The notes: a model not told the origin generated them from the letters alone. Shown: positions 29,901-38,429, counted from the first letter of the stretch. The stretch: 64,000 nucleotides of DNA from Cellvibrionaceae bacterium (GCA_021151525.1 JAGKXD010000009.1:1-64000), one strand, 5' to 3'. Made by a program: numbers and translations.

Positions 29901-30273
29901 AAACCTGATCCCAAAACGGCAGCAATTTTGCAATGCGCGGATCTTTCAAACCAAAGATTGGGGCTTGGGCAACTTTGTTGCGTAACAACTCTACAGCTTT
30001 TAAAAAATAACCTTGCTGCTGCAGCTGCTGAATATTAGCTTCAGTGATCGGCGTTAAGAAATCCCACTCGCTATTAATTGCGTGCAGCATTTCAATATTA
30101 AACGCGTTGATATCCGCATCTTCCCAAAAGCCTTTTGCATTGACCTCTGCCATGGCAGGCAAAAGATTATCGCCAAGATTGACGCCCATGACTTGTAGGC
30201 CACGCGTAATTAAACTTGTGCCCGTGCGGTGCATACCAATCACAACAATTAACTTATGGGTTTCTGTAACCAC
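26929..30273 (-). CDS. Three-part fusion: sulfotransferase-like, coiled coil, GT4-like, GT2 glycosyltransferase
   Basis: 1114 residues. Residues 1-290 resemble PAPS-dependent sulfotransferases: VVIGMHRTGTSL at 10-21 is the 5'-phosphosulfate loop and GLKDPRIAKLLPFW follows. Residues about 290-400 are a heptad coiled coil (EQTIEQKEQYIENLEKF). Residues about 470-850 are a GT4-like domain (PVKVYEYLGAGKPVVAV). Residues about 861-1114 are a GT2 transferase: VSVIVVTYNN, VVDNASADDS, LNNDTHVTPGW (metal-binding DxD-like NDT) and FFEDDDYCRRVEQAG. Such a protein could add a sugar and sulfate the glycan at once. The fusion is intact, with no internal stop. Confidence 0.85.
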   Translation of the reverse strand: MVTETHKLIVVIGMHRTGTSLITRGLQVMGVNLGDNLLPAMAEVNAKGFWEDADINAFNIEMLHAINSEWDFLTPITEANIQQLQQQGYFLKAVELLRNKVAQAPIFGLKDPRIAKLLPFWDQVFLHCNYDVSYVLSIRHPLSVVKSLQKRDGFVAEKAYLLWFTHVIAALTFSNKQNLSLVDYDFFMQNPASELARLAKEINLPINADELSIFLNDFIDDSLRHTHYELNDLLLDDACPQMVGQIYTQLLDVACGKKSLHDEAFAAHLKYWYDALLFAKSSFTIVDDLYVVKAESEQKIQLHEQTIEQKEQYIENLEKFTRERAEQVQALYRDLEKLDQERVAQVKQLNKDMQERDLHIKQLDEKVADALNTIAKLKQDLQASYEHSHHLNAHIQLITNSHSWKITKPLRFAVRLLKHGLSVEDKSKLLLSMRNLNQRLPRSLQQLNRVFFGKWIHSMVNSSAQIVTAESQLDSPHLVHLGNSSVVPAQSSGKDFIVWGVIDWHFRHQRPQQIAQALAAEGDRVFYVSSNLLEAKTAGFAIEQLDKDGRLFQINLCVKALSVIYHHAPSPEITQQLLASLGELLLWASAAKVINVVQHPFWYPIAEQIPNGQLVYDCMDHHEGFENTGKEIITLEHRLFKAADLTVTTSGFLDDIVAKHTARREIIRNAGEYEYFSQTPRRVYRDAQGRKIIGYYGAIAEWFDIELIRALAQRFNDCLILLVGADTVNAKAQLKSQQNIVFVGEVPYAELTHYLYAFDVCLLPFKVIPLILATNPVKVYEYLGAGKPVVAVDVPETKQFGDLIRVGTNHEHFVAQVAAVLAEPASEVAIAERRAFAEQQTWHHRARDLARALNNLHVQPKVSVIVVTYNNLDLTKQCLMSLDKYTDYSNLEIIVVDNASADDSPAYLSEWAKQGDNRILILNPDNKGFAAGNNQGLVVATGEYLVLLNNDTHVTPGWVTSLVKHMQRDETIGLLGPVTGNIGNEAKIAIQYADMDEMLIESSKFTRRHIGQLTPLRTAAFFCVMISRAAYEKVGLLDEAFGIGFFEDDDYCRRVEQAGFSIYCADDVFIHHHLSASFNKLKMEARQKLFEQNKVTYEKKWGPWVPHAYRPGVH

Positions 30274-30402
30274 AATGACTCTCTTGAAAAAAGGACGAAA
30301 ACATGAATCTGGAAAGCAAGGACGCTATTTTCCTACACTTTAGGCGCAGACACCATGCCGATAAAACGATTTTGCGAAAGGATAGGCCGCGAAGATAAAC
30401 CG

Positions 30403-31305
30403 CTAAGAATTAGCGATTCCCAAATACTGAATGATTTGTTCTACGCAAGCTTCGGCGGATGCACTTCCTGCCATTAAATGAAGCTCTGGCTGAGCCGGTG
30501 TTTCATAAGCGCTATCAATACCGGTAAAGTTCCTTAGTTCGCCACGCCGCGCTTTGGCATAAAGACCTTTTACATCGCGTTTTTCACACTCAGTTAAAGG
30601 AGTGTCAACAAAGACTTCAACAAATTCTCCCGGAGCAAACAGCTTGCGTGCCATTAAACGCTCTGCGCTGTAAGGAGAAATAAAGGATGCAAGCACAATT
30701 AAACCAGCATCCACCATCAAGCGCGCCACCTCCGCAACACGGCGAATATTTTCAACCCGGTCCGCCTCAGTGAAACCCAAATCGCGATTTAAACCATGAC
30801 GCACATTATCGCCATCCAACAAATAAGTATGTAATTTTTTGTCGAACAAACGCTTTTCCAACAGGTTCGCGATAGTGGATTTTCCGGAACCCGACAAACC
30901 CGTAAACCAAATACAGCGTGCTTGCTGCTGCTTCAAGTCTGCGCGCGCATTTTTATCAATGGTTAACTGTTGCCAGCGAATATTGGTAGACCTGTGCAAG
31001 GCAAACTCTATATGCCCCTGCCCTAGGAACTCTGAGGTTTGTGCATCCAATACAGTGAACACAGCGCCGTCACAAATATTAATAGCTTCTGAGGTGCTGA
31101 TATTGATAAGCCCGCGCTCATTAGCATTAATTTTTTTTGCCGAGAGATGCTCGCCTGTTTGGTCCTGCTCGCGATATTTAATGGCCGTGACATTGAAGGA
31201 CACCGAATGGCCATCTGCCACTAACATATAAGTGCGCCCCGCCACCAAAGCGCGTGACGACTGCCAGGAAATTTTGGCTTGGAATTGATCGGCCAAATTA
31301 ATCAT
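30403..31305 (-). CDS. cysC: Adenylylsulfate (APS) kinase fused to a CysN C-terminal domain remnant
   Basis: 300 residues from the chosen ATG at 31305, which overlaps the wzt stop (ATGA) and has AAGGAG ten bases upstream. Residues 1-118 match the C-terminal EF-Tu-like domain of CysN (DQFQAKISWQSSRALVAGRTYML, LINISTSEAI, FALHRSTNIRWQQLTID). Residues about 130-300 are a full APS kinase: WFTGLSGSGKST (Walker A at 136-144), LDGDNVRHGLNRDLGFTEADRVENIRRVAEVA, FISPY and VDTPLTECEKRDVKGLY. The product is PAPS, the donor for the sulfotransferases of this operon. It looks like a CysNC protein that lost its GTPase domain. Confidence 0.9.
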   Translation of the reverse strand: MINLADQFQAKISWQSSRALVAGRTYMLVADGHSVSFNVTAIKYREQDQTGEHLSAKKINANERGLINISTSEAINICDGAVFTVLDAQTSEFLGQGHIEFALHRSTNIRWQQLTIDKNARADLKQQQARCIWFTGLSGSGKSTIANLLEKRLFDKKLHTYLLDGDNVRHGLNRDLGFTEADRVENIRRVAEVARLMVDAGLIVLASFISPYSAERLMARKLFAPGEFVEVFVDTPLTECEKRDVKGLYAKARRGELRNFTGIDSAYETPAQPELHLMAGSASAEACVEQIIQYLGIANS

Positions 31306-32540
31306 GATTGCGATTCTCCTTCCCAAACGGCATCCATAGGCAACGGAAATAATCCGGTAAATTTATCGCGCACATCATCAATCATTTCGATTGAAAGTAA
31401 TTCATCGTAACGGCTCATCATTACCGTTAATTCAATACTCGGCGCAGAAACTAAACGTATACGTATGCGGTAAATACCTTTTTGATAAGTGCAATCTAAA
31501 TTGACACGCAAGCGCCGCACACCATTGAATTCTGGAATCGCGATGCGGCGACCACCAAGCTGCATACCGCGACTATCAATAATATCCAAAATTAAAACCG
31601 GGCATTCCACTACAATTGTTTTTTGCACATCAACAACTAGTGCAACTTGATCACCATAAGCGAGAGTGGCGTGTTGTCCCATTTCTAAAAATTCGGCCTT
31701 GACAATATCAAAACCACTGGCCGCAAAACCCTTATCATGACGCTGCAGTGCAACGCCCAAACCAGATTCTTCAACACGATCTTTTTGCACAATAAATAAA
31801 TATTCAGCAATAACATCGTCAGGTAAACCGGCTTTTACAACTCTGCCCTTATCTAACAAGAGTGCACGATTACAAAATGCACGCACCGCACTTAAATCAT
31901 GCCCCACAAATAATAAGGTTGTGCCGCGCTTTAAAATTTCTTCGATTTTGGCGAGCGCTTTAGCTTGGAAACGTGCATCACCTACGGACAAGGCTTCATC
32001 GACAATTAATACATCGGGATCTACGTGCACTTGCACGGCAAAAGCTAAACGCACCATCATTCCCGAGCTGTAGGTTTTTACGGGGCGATGAATAAAATCG
32101 CCAATATCTGCAAAAGCAACAATTTCATCATAACGATCTTGAATTTCACTTTTGCTCAAACCCAAAATAGATGCATTTAAAAAAACATTTTCGCGACCGG
32201 TAAACTCAGGATCAAAACCACTACCCAACTCAAGCAAGGCAGCCACGCGCCCTTTAACTTCCACCTCACCCGCTGTTGCCTGCAAAGTACCAGCAATAAT
32301 TTGCAAGAGCGTACTTTTACCGCTGCCGTTTAAACCAATAATGCCCAAGCTATCGCCGGTGGCAACACTAAAATCAATTTGGCTCAAGGCGTGCACGGGC
32401 TGGCAATATTTTTGTGTAATTCGCGTAGCATAATTAGGAAATAATTTTCCACACAAACTTACCACCAAAGGCACGAATAATCGACTAAAAGGAGTTTTCC
32501 AAATCAGGTAGGTTTTTGAAAGGTTACTAACGCGAATCAT
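31302..32540 (-). CDS. wzt: ABC transporter ATPase for O-antigen export, with C-terminal Wzt domain
   Basis: 412 residues. Nucleotide-binding domain with Walker A GLNGSGKST (69-77), signature YSSGMMVRLAFA, Walker B DVLIVDEALSVGD and switch His in LLFVGHDLSAV. Residues about 265-412 form a beta-rich C-terminal domain as in Wzt proteins that recognise the non-reducing end of the glycan. It energises transport of an undecaprenyl-linked O-antigen with the Wzm partner encoded just upstream (gap about 20 bp). Confidence 0.92.
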   Translation of the reverse strand: MIRVSNLSKTYLIWKTPFSRLFVPLVVSLCGKLFPNYATRITQKYCQPVHALSQIDFSVATGDSLGIIGLNGSGKSTLLQIIAGTLQATAGEVEVKGRVAALLELGSGFDPEFTGRENVFLNASILGLSKSEIQDRYDEIVAFADIGDFIHRPVKTYSSGMMVRLAFAVQVHVDPDVLIVDEALSVGDARFQAKALAKIEEILKRGTTLLFVGHDLSAVRAFCNRALLLDKGRVVKAGLPDDVIAEYLFIVQKDRVEESGLGVALQRHDKGFAASGFDIVKAEFLEMGQHATLAYGDQVALVVDVQKTIVVECPVLILDIIDSRGMQLGGRRIAIPEFNGVRRLRVNLDCTYQKGIYRIRIRLVSAPSIELTVMMSRYDELLSIEMIDDVRDKFTGLFPLPMDAVWEGESQS

Positions 32541-32560
32541 AAAATATTCCTTAGTAGTCC

Positions 32561-33352
32561 TTAGAGTACATCAGCAAAGCCGGGCTTTACTTTGCGGAAA
32601 AAATAATTCCCCGCATATGCAACAACAAGTGCAGCGACCGAATAAATAATCCACCCAGTCAAGCTTGGCAACTTGCCATAAATTAAAACTGCACGACAAG
32701 ACTCCACCACATAAGATAAAGGATTAAGCGAAATCCACAGTTGGAATTTTTCAGGCAATATACTCGTTGAATAAAACACTGGGCTTAAAAACAATAAGAG
32801 CGTTGCCAAGGTGCCAGTGATTTGTTGTATATCGCGCAAATAAACTCCTAGCGCCGCAAGCACCCACGAAATACCCAACATCAAAATACAATAAGGCAAT
32901 AGAATTACCGGAAGCAGCAAAGCCGTTGCCGGAATCGTTTTTAATTCAATTAGGATTAACAACAAAAGCAGGGCAAAACTAATTAAGAAAGTAAACAACC
33001 CACTAAACAAGGTAACCCACGACAAAATATCTAACGGGAACACTATTTTCTTTACGAAGTTTTGATTGCCTACAATTAATAGTGGCGATTTGGTCAACGT
33101 CTCTGTTAGTAAGCCATGAATACTCAAACCCAAAAACAAAATAATGGCAAAGCTCAAGGTGGTTTCACCGCTGGTATCGGTCCAGCGCGATTTAAATACG
33201 GTTTGAAACACAAAGGTATAAATCGACAACATCACAACAGGTGTTACTAGCGACCACAGCAAACCCAGCGCAGAGCCACGATAGCGTGCTTGCACATCGC
33301 GCTTTAGCAGCTGCCAAATAAGCGATCTATTTTTCCAGGCTTGAACAAACAT
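32561..33352 (-). CDS. wzm: ABC-2 type O-antigen exporter permease
   Basis: 263 residues from the chosen ATG at 33352 (MFVQAWKNRSLIWQLLKRDVQARYRGSALG follows the family's cytoplasmic entry). A longer start at 33391 would overlap rfbB by 22 bp and is less likely. Six hydrophobic segments, and the closing PLSYVVESCRAVLIYGKLP is typical of Wzm/TagG permeases. Partner of the ATPase encoded next. Presence of Wzm/Wzt means the glycan of this operon is completed in the cytoplasm and exported whole, unlike the Wzy-type EPS on the left. Confidence 0.92.
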   Translation of the reverse strand: MFVQAWKNRSLIWQLLKRDVQARYRGSALGLLWSLVTPVVMLSIYTFVFQTVFKSRWTDTSGETTLSFAIILFLGLSIHGLLTETLTKSPLLIVGNQNFVKKIVFPLDILSWVTLFSGLFTFLISFALLLLLILIELKTIPATALLLPVILLPYCILMLGISWVLAALGVYLRDIQQITGTLATLLLFLSPVFYSTSILPEKFQLWISLNPLSYVVESCRAVLIYGKLPSLTGWIIYSVAALVVAYAGNYFFRKVKPGFADVL

Positions 33353-33369
33353 AAAAATCCCAACAGTAA

Positions 33370-34401
33370 TTATTGGTTGCGCAACATCCAATCAATAGTT
33401 TTGCGAATACCGGTTTCAAAACTTTCTACCGGACGATAATTTAATTCTTCATGGCATTTGCTGGGGTCTATCGCATAGCGACGATCATGCCCTAAACGAT
33501 CAGTTACAAAAGTAATTAAGGACTTTGCAGATTCGCCTTTTGCACAGGGCGACAACTTAAAACGCTCACGAAGTTGGGTATCGTTGGCAAAGAGCTCATC
33601 AAGCAAGTCGCAAATTAAATTAACAATATCAATATTCTGCCACTCGTTTTCGCCACCCAGGTTGTAAACTTCGCCCACTTTGCCGCGCTGTAAAATTAAA
33701 TCAATTGCGCGGCAGTGATCCTCCACATAAAGCCAATCGCGAATATTTTTACCATCGCCATAAATAGGCAGAGATTTACCCGATAAAATATTTTTAATAA
33801 TTAGGGGAATTAATTTTTCAGCATCCTGATAAGGCCCATAATTATTTGAGCAATTGCTGGTAGTCACTTTCAAACCATAAGTGTGGTGATAAGCTCGCAC
33901 CAAATGATCCGACGCTGCTTTGGATGCTGAATAAGGCGAATTGGGTGCAAAGGCCGTTTGCTCGGTAAACGCTGGGGCAGTATCAGTTAAAGACCCATAA
34001 ACCTCATCCGTTGATACATGATGAAACTTGTGATCTTCCACACCCTTATCTAACCAATATTTTTTTGCGGCCTTCAATAGATTGTGTGTACCGAAAACAT
34101 TAGTTTGAATAAATGCATCAGGCCCGGAAATAGAACGATCAACATGGGACTCAGCCGCAAAATGCACCACCCTATTGATGTGGTATTTTTCAAAAAGCTC
34201 TTCAACTAATAATGGGTCGCAAATATCGCCATGAACAAACACCAAGCCCTGCTGTTCTAAATCAGCAATATGCTTACGATGACCGGCATAGGTTAAAGCA
34301 TCCAGCACAATCAATTGATCTTGTGGATGTTGCTGCATCCAGTAATGGCAAAAATTGGCACCAATAAATCCAGCACCACCAGTAACAAGTATTTTGTTCA
34401 T
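33370..34401 (-). CDS. rfbB: dTDP-glucose 4,6-dehydratase
   Basis: 343 residues, extended short-chain dehydrogenase. NAD site VTGGAGFIGANFCHYW; active-site segment HVSTDEVYGSL (Thr-Asp-Glu acid/base set) and Y-x3-K in YSASKAASDHLVRAY; TNCSNNYGPYQ-like TSNCSNNYGPYQ and YGDGKNIRDWLYVEDH. Second step of dTDP-L-rhamnose synthesis, in the cytoplasm. Last of four contiguous rhamnose genes transcribed rfbA-rfbC-rfbD-rfbB. Confidence 0.96.
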   Translation of the reverse strand: MNKILVTGGAGFIGANFCHYWMQQHPQDQLIVLDALTYAGHRKHIADLEQQGLVFVHGDICDPLLVEELFEKYHINRVVHFAAESHVDRSISGPDAFIQTNVFGTHNLLKAAKKYWLDKGVEDHKFHHVSTDEVYGSLTDTAPAFTEQTAFAPNSPYSASKAASDHLVRAYHHTYGLKVTTSNCSNNYGPYQDAEKLIPLIIKNILSGKSLPIYGDGKNIRDWLYVEDHCRAIDLILQRGKVGEVYNLGGENEWQNIDIVNLICDLLDELFANDTQLRERFKLSPCAKGESAKSLITFVTDRLGHDRRYAIDPSKCHEELNYRPVESFETGIRKTIDWMLRNQ

Positions 34402-34439
34402 ATCTTCTTTCTATCAATGAATTCTTTGATGCGACACAG

Positions 34440-35321
34440 TCAAGATCGTTTAAGCGCACTCAACATTTTTGCCAAGCCAGCCTGCCAATGTACAGGTGCA
34501 ACAGGTAGATCATCCCACGTCGCCTTTTTATTGAGCACACTGAAAGCTGGGCGTTGGGCTGGTGTTGGGTAATCCAAGGTTGTTATTGGCTTGATAGCAG
34601 GTTTGCGATTCAACAAGCCAACAGATTCAGCTTGCTCAACAATTGCCACTGCAAAATCATACCAACTGGCTACGCCTGCATCTGAAAAATGCCACAATTT
34701 TTGCTCTGGTTTTGCCAATAACAATTGCCAAAGCATTTCAGCCAAATGAGTAGCGTAAGTGGGTGTACCTATTTGATCAGACACTATGCCCAGCTGTTCA
34801 CGCTCACCCGCCAAACGCAAAATAGTTTTTGCAAAGTTAGCGCCGTGTTCACCGTAAACCCAACCTGTGCGAACCACATAAGCGGTAGCACATTCATTCA
34901 ATGCAAACTGCTCACCAAATTGTTTGGTTTTTCCGTATACACCTATTGGGTTTGTTTGGTCTGCCGTATCGTATGGGCTCGATTTTTTTCCATCGAACAC
35001 AAAATCTGTAGAAACATGAATAAGTGTTTTTTTATTTTTCTCGCACCACTGCACCAATTGCTGCACAGCATCTGCATTTATTTTTTGCGCAAGCGCAGCT
35101 TCGCCTTCTGCTTTATCGACAGCGGTATAAGCGGCGGCATTAATAATGGCATCCGGCGAATAAATATCGAGCATGCTGGAGATGGTTTCTAGCTGTGCCA
35201 AGTCCAATTCTGCCCGCGTTAAGGCAATTAACTCCAACTCTGAATTTGCCGCAAAAACCGCTTTGGTTTTTTGCAGTGCATAACCAAGCTGGCCGTTAGC
35301 GCCGGTCACTAATACTTTCAC
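34440..35321 (-). CDS. rfbD: dTDP-4-dehydrorhamnose reductase
   Basis: 293 residues. VTGANGQLGYALQKT at the N-terminus binds NADPH; the family pattern NAAAYTAVDKAEGE and the catalytic STDFVFDGKKSSPYDTADQTNPIGVYGKTK (Tyr-x3-Lys) are present. It reduces the 4-keto sugar to dTDP-L-rhamnose, the last step of the pathway. Start overlaps the rfbC stop by 4 bp. Confidence 0.95.
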   Translation of the reverse strand: MKVLVTGANGQLGYALQKTKAVFAANSELELIALTRAELDLAQLETISSMLDIYSPDAIINAAAYTAVDKAEGEAALAQKINADAVQQLVQWCEKNKKTLIHVSTDFVFDGKKSSPYDTADQTNPIGVYGKTKQFGEQFALNECATAYVVRTGWVYGEHGANFAKTILRLAGEREQLGIVSDQIGTPTYATHLAEMLWQLLLAKPEQKLWHFSDAGVASWYDFAVAIVEQAESVGLLNRKPAIKPITTLDYPTPAQRPAFSVLNKKATWDDLPVAPVHWQAGLAKMLSALKRS

Positions 35322-35863
35322 GCGTAGACCTCGGCGTCTGCAAGGCGTTTAGCGGCCAAATCTTTTGCGGACAAAATCGGTTCTGCACCATCAAGCGGCC
35401 ATTGAATATTTAATGCAGGATCATTCCACAAGAGCGAGCGATCAAATTCCGGCGCGTAGTATTCTGTACATTTGTAATAGAGCTCAGCATGCTCGCTGAC
35501 CACCGAAAAGCCGTGCGCAAAACCTGGCGGAATCCACAACATTAATTTGTTGGCTGCAGAAAGATGTACACCAACTGACTGCCCAAAGGTAGGTGATGAC
35601 TTGCGCAAATCAACCGCAACATCAAACACTTCGCCAGCAATGACGCGCACAAGTTTTGCTTGTGGTTTTTGGATTTGATAATGCAAACCGCGCACAACAT
35701 TTTTTTGCGAAGAGCTTTGATTGTCTTGCACAAAGGAAACATTTAAATCTAAATCATCAAACCATTGTTGGCGAAAGCTTTCGTAAAAATAGCCGCGCTC
35801 ATCGCCCCATATTTTTGGTTTGAATATCAATACATCTGGAATTGCTGTTTTTATAACTTCCAT
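35318..35863 (-). CDS. rfbC: dTDP-4-dehydrorhamnose 3,5-epimerase
   Basis: 181 residues, cupin fold. DERGYFYESFRQQWF, VQDNQSSSQKNVVRGLHYQ (catalytic His in RGLHYQ), VAVDLRKSSPTFGQ and PPGFAHGFSV are all diagnostic. Third rhamnose step in the pathway. Start shares one base with the rfbA stop. Confidence 0.95.
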   Translation of the reverse strand: MEVIKTAIPDVLIFKPKIWGDERGYFYESFRQQWFDDLDLNVSFVQDNQSSSQKNVVRGLHYQIQKPQAKLVRVIAGEVFDVAVDLRKSSPTFGQSVGVHLSAANKLMLWIPPGFAHGFSVVSEHAELYYKCTEYYAPEFDRSLLWNDPALNIQWPLDGAEPILSAKDLAAKRLADAEVYA

Positions 35864-36771
35864 TAAAAAACTCGGTCATTCAAAATTTCTAATAAATATT
35901 GTCCGTAACCACTTTTCAGTAGCGGCTCGGCTAAACGCTCTAGCTGCGCTTTATCGATATAGCCCATGCGATAAGCGATCTCTTCAGGGCAAGCCACTTT
36001 TAAGCCTTGGCGCTTTTCAATTGTTTGAATAAATTGGCTTGCCGCTAATAGATTGTCGTGCGTGCCTGTATCTAACCAAGCAGCACCGCGCCCCAACAAC
36101 TCAACGGTTAATTGACCGCGTTCTAAATAGGTTTTATTGACATCGGTAATTTCCAATTCACCGCGCGCAGATGGCTTAATTGATTTTGCAATTTCAATAA
36201 CACTGTTGTCGTAAAAATACAGACCTGTGACCGCGTATTTGGATTTGGGTTGCGCCGGCTTTTCCTCAATCGACAACACATTGCCGTTATCATCAAACTC
36301 AACGACGCCATAAGCGCGCGCATCATCAACATGATAACCAAACACAGTTGCTCCGCTGGTGCGCGCATCGGCATTTTGCAGCAAGCGCGAAAATTCATGG
36401 GCGTAATAAATATTATCGCCAAGCACCAAGGCGCAATTATCGTCGCCAATAAAATCTTCACCAATAATAAATGCTTGCGCCAAACCATCGGGTGACGGCT
36501 GCTCGGCATATTCAATACGCAAACCCCAATCACTACCATCACCCAAGAGTTCGCGATAGGTAGGCAAATCTCTCGGCGTGGAAATAATTAAAATATCGCG
36601 AATACCCGCCAACATAAGAGTGGTAAGCGGGTAATAAATCATGGGCTTATCGTAAATAGGAACAATTTGTTTGCTAATTGCTTTGGTCAGCGGGTAAAGA
36701 CGCGTTCCCGAACCACCCGCCAGCACTATGCCTTTGCGATTTTGTTTTAATGTTGCAGCTGCTTTTAACAT
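35863..36771 (-). CDS. rfbA: Glucose-1-phosphate thymidylyltransferase
   Basis: 302 residues. GIVLAGGSGTRLYPLTKAISKQ is the nucleotide-binding signature; YDKPMIYYPL, ALVLGDNIYY, YHVDDARAYGVVEFD and WLDTGTHDNLLAAS follow in the usual order. It makes dTDP-glucose from glucose-1-phosphate and dTTP. The gene comes 24 bp after the sulfotransferase, so sulfation and rhamnose genes share one transcript. Confidence 0.96.
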   Translation of the reverse strand: MLKAAATLKQNRKGIVLAGGSGTRLYPLTKAISKQIVPIYDKPMIYYPLTTLMLAGIRDILIISTPRDLPTYRELLGDGSDWGLRIEYAEQPSPDGLAQAFIIGEDFIGDDNCALVLGDNIYYAHEFSRLLQNADARTSGATVFGYHVDDARAYGVVEFDDNGNVLSIEEKPAQPKSKYAVTGLYFYDNSVIEIAKSIKPSARGELEITDVNKTYLERGQLTVELLGRGAAWLDTGTHDNLLAASQFIQTIEKRQGLKVACPEEIAYRMGYIDKAQLERLAEPLLKSGYGQYLLEILNDRVF

Positions 36772-36795
36772 TGCCTCAAAATTCCGTTAGGATTT

Positions 36796-37575
36796 TTATT
36801 TTAACCAACGCCAATCGGCGGCAATTCCCATATCTGTTAAGAGCGATTTTAGTTGCATATTCGCTGCACGAAAACGCCAACTTAAACACGCTCGCAATAT
36901 CGCATAGTAAGGTGATAAATGTTTTTTCCGATAAGCACCAGAAAATATTCGCTCTGCCTTTATACTGTGCGATGAGCTTATCGCCAAAAACTGACACACT
37001 TTTTCCATGCTAGCGGCGTGCTCGTGTTTTAAGCTATCGCTTTCTAAAACTAGAATTTGTTCGTCACTAAAATACTGGCGAACATTCGCAAGCTGCTCCG
37101 CATAAAATCCACGATCCACATAAGAGTGGCGCCTATGCGAACAGCCCAGACGCGCGCCTTCCGCCATCAAGCGCTTGGGCTCACGCAATAGCGCCAGCCA
37201 CAATGGTAAACGTTCGTTAGCACGCGACTTTTCCATTTCATAATGGGAAATTGCTCGCTCCGCAGGATCGCGCAGCATGACAATCAGTTTCAGCGCGGGA
37301 TTATACCGCTTTAATGCGGGAATAATTTCAGTCCAGTAGAGATAAATGGGGGTTGCTTCACCCCAGAGCAGCGATTCGTCCGCACCTTCGAAATAAACCG
37401 AATAGCGCTGATTGATGTCCTCCACCGTCCAATCACTTGAATAGTCCTCCGCATCAAAGAGATGAACCTCCTTCCCTGCCGCCATACACACATCTGGATG
37501 CTGCGACAGGAAGTGACTAAGGGCACTGGTACCCGACTTCTGGGCACCTATGATCATGAAATCTAATGACTTCAC
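36796..37575 (-). CDS. Sulfotransferase, heparan-sulfate-type
   Basis: 259 residues from a GTG at 37575 that overlaps the preceding stop as GTGA, with GGAGG four bases upstream. A longer start at 37635 would sit inside the upstream gene. The 5'-phosphosulfate loop is FMIIGAQKSGTSAL near residues 6-19, the 3'-phosphate site is LIVMLRDPAERAISHYEME, and ADESLLWGEATPIYLYW lies between. The layout follows the bacterial and eukaryotic heparan/carbohydrate sulfotransferase family. It would move sulfate from PAPS to a sugar hydroxyl or amine. Cytoplasmic, as no signal peptide is seen. Confidence 0.85.
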   Translation of the reverse strand: MKSLDFMIIGAQKSGTSALSHFLSQHPDVCMAAGKEVHLFDAEDYSSDWTVEDINQRYSVYFEGADESLLWGEATPIYLYWTEIIPALKRYNPALKLIVMLRDPAERAISHYEMEKSRANERLPLWLALLREPKRLMAEGARLGCSHRRHSYVDRGFYAEQLANVRQYFSDEQILVLESDSLKHEHAASMEKVCQFLAISSSHSIKAERIFSGAYRKKHLSPYYAILRACLSWRFRAANMQLKSLLTDMGIAADWRWLK

Positions 37576-38429
37576 GCCACCTCCCGAATAGATTCCATCA
37601 ACTCGGTAATATGATCGCGCGAATAGAACTCCCAAATAGCATCTCCAAAGCGCATTAAGCGGCGATAAAGCTGCTCCATCAGCACCAAATCATAGACATC
37701 ATTGCGGCTTGAACGGGTCTGAATACTGCCCTCGTAAGGCGACGATAAAGCGAGCTCTCGGCCAATAACCCTAGGGTCTGCAACAAAATCTTCGTAGCGC
37801 AGGATTCGATTGGGTAGCTCTCGCGCAAAATGCTGGCAAAACCATTCCAAAATGTGAAGCTGGCGCTCGATCCTGCCGGGCGTGTCGGCTAACAAATCTG
37901 CAAGTTCTGGGCTGTACATTTCCCCGGCAGGCACTCGACCTTCGTTCACAGGCAAAGCCACAGAGTTCCAACTGGCAAGTACCGACAATGGATTGCGCAC
38001 TATGCCGTACAAGGGAAAAGCTTGCTGCAAATCAGGTAAAAGCGCCGTAAACAAGGCATTGTGCTTAATGACCAGCGTGAAATCCGGGTTCTGGATATTC
38101 TTACTCACAGAGATTGCGCCCAGCTCCGTTTCAGGCTGGCGCAAACCGGAATTTGATACTTCATAGCTTACGGGGTTTTCAGGCACCACACCGTCTTTTT
38201 GGCGCGAATAGGCTTTACCCTGCGTTAAGGCTTGCTCGCGCGTTGCTTGCGCGAATTGCTGAATCAATTGGATAGCCGCCGCACGACCTTTGGAAGGCTC
38301 AAAATCGGTAGGCGTCATCGGCTCCATCAAGGCAACCACATTGCTATGGCTGTTTAGGATATTACAACTCAAGGTCGTACCAGCACGCGGCAAGCCTGTT
38401 AGCAGTAGTGTATTGGGGTGGGATTTCAA
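37572..38429 (-). CDS. Sulfotransferase family protein
   Basis: 285 residues. TLLLTGLPRAGTTLSCNIL (residues 7-25) is the 5'-phosphosulfate loop and FPLYGIVRNPLSVLASWNS the 3'-phosphate binding helix. PNRILRYEDFVADP is a common downstream element in this superfamily. Weak similarity in order only to the next sulfotransferase, so they probably act on different positions. Translation is coupled to the next gene by GTGA. Confidence 0.82.
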   Translation of the reverse strand: MKSHPNTLLLTGLPRAGTTLSCNILNSHSNVVALMEPMTPTDFEPSKGRAAAIQLIQQFAQATREQALTQGKAYSRQKDGVVPENPVSYEVSNSGLRQPETELGAISVSKNIQNPDFTLVIKHNALFTALLPDLQQAFPLYGIVRNPLSVLASWNSVALPVNEGRVPAGEMYSPELADLLADTPGRIERQLHILEWFCQHFARELPNRILRYEDFVADPRVIGRELALSSPYEGSIQTRSSRNDVYDLVLMEQLYRRLMRFGDAIWEFYSRDHITELMESIREVA

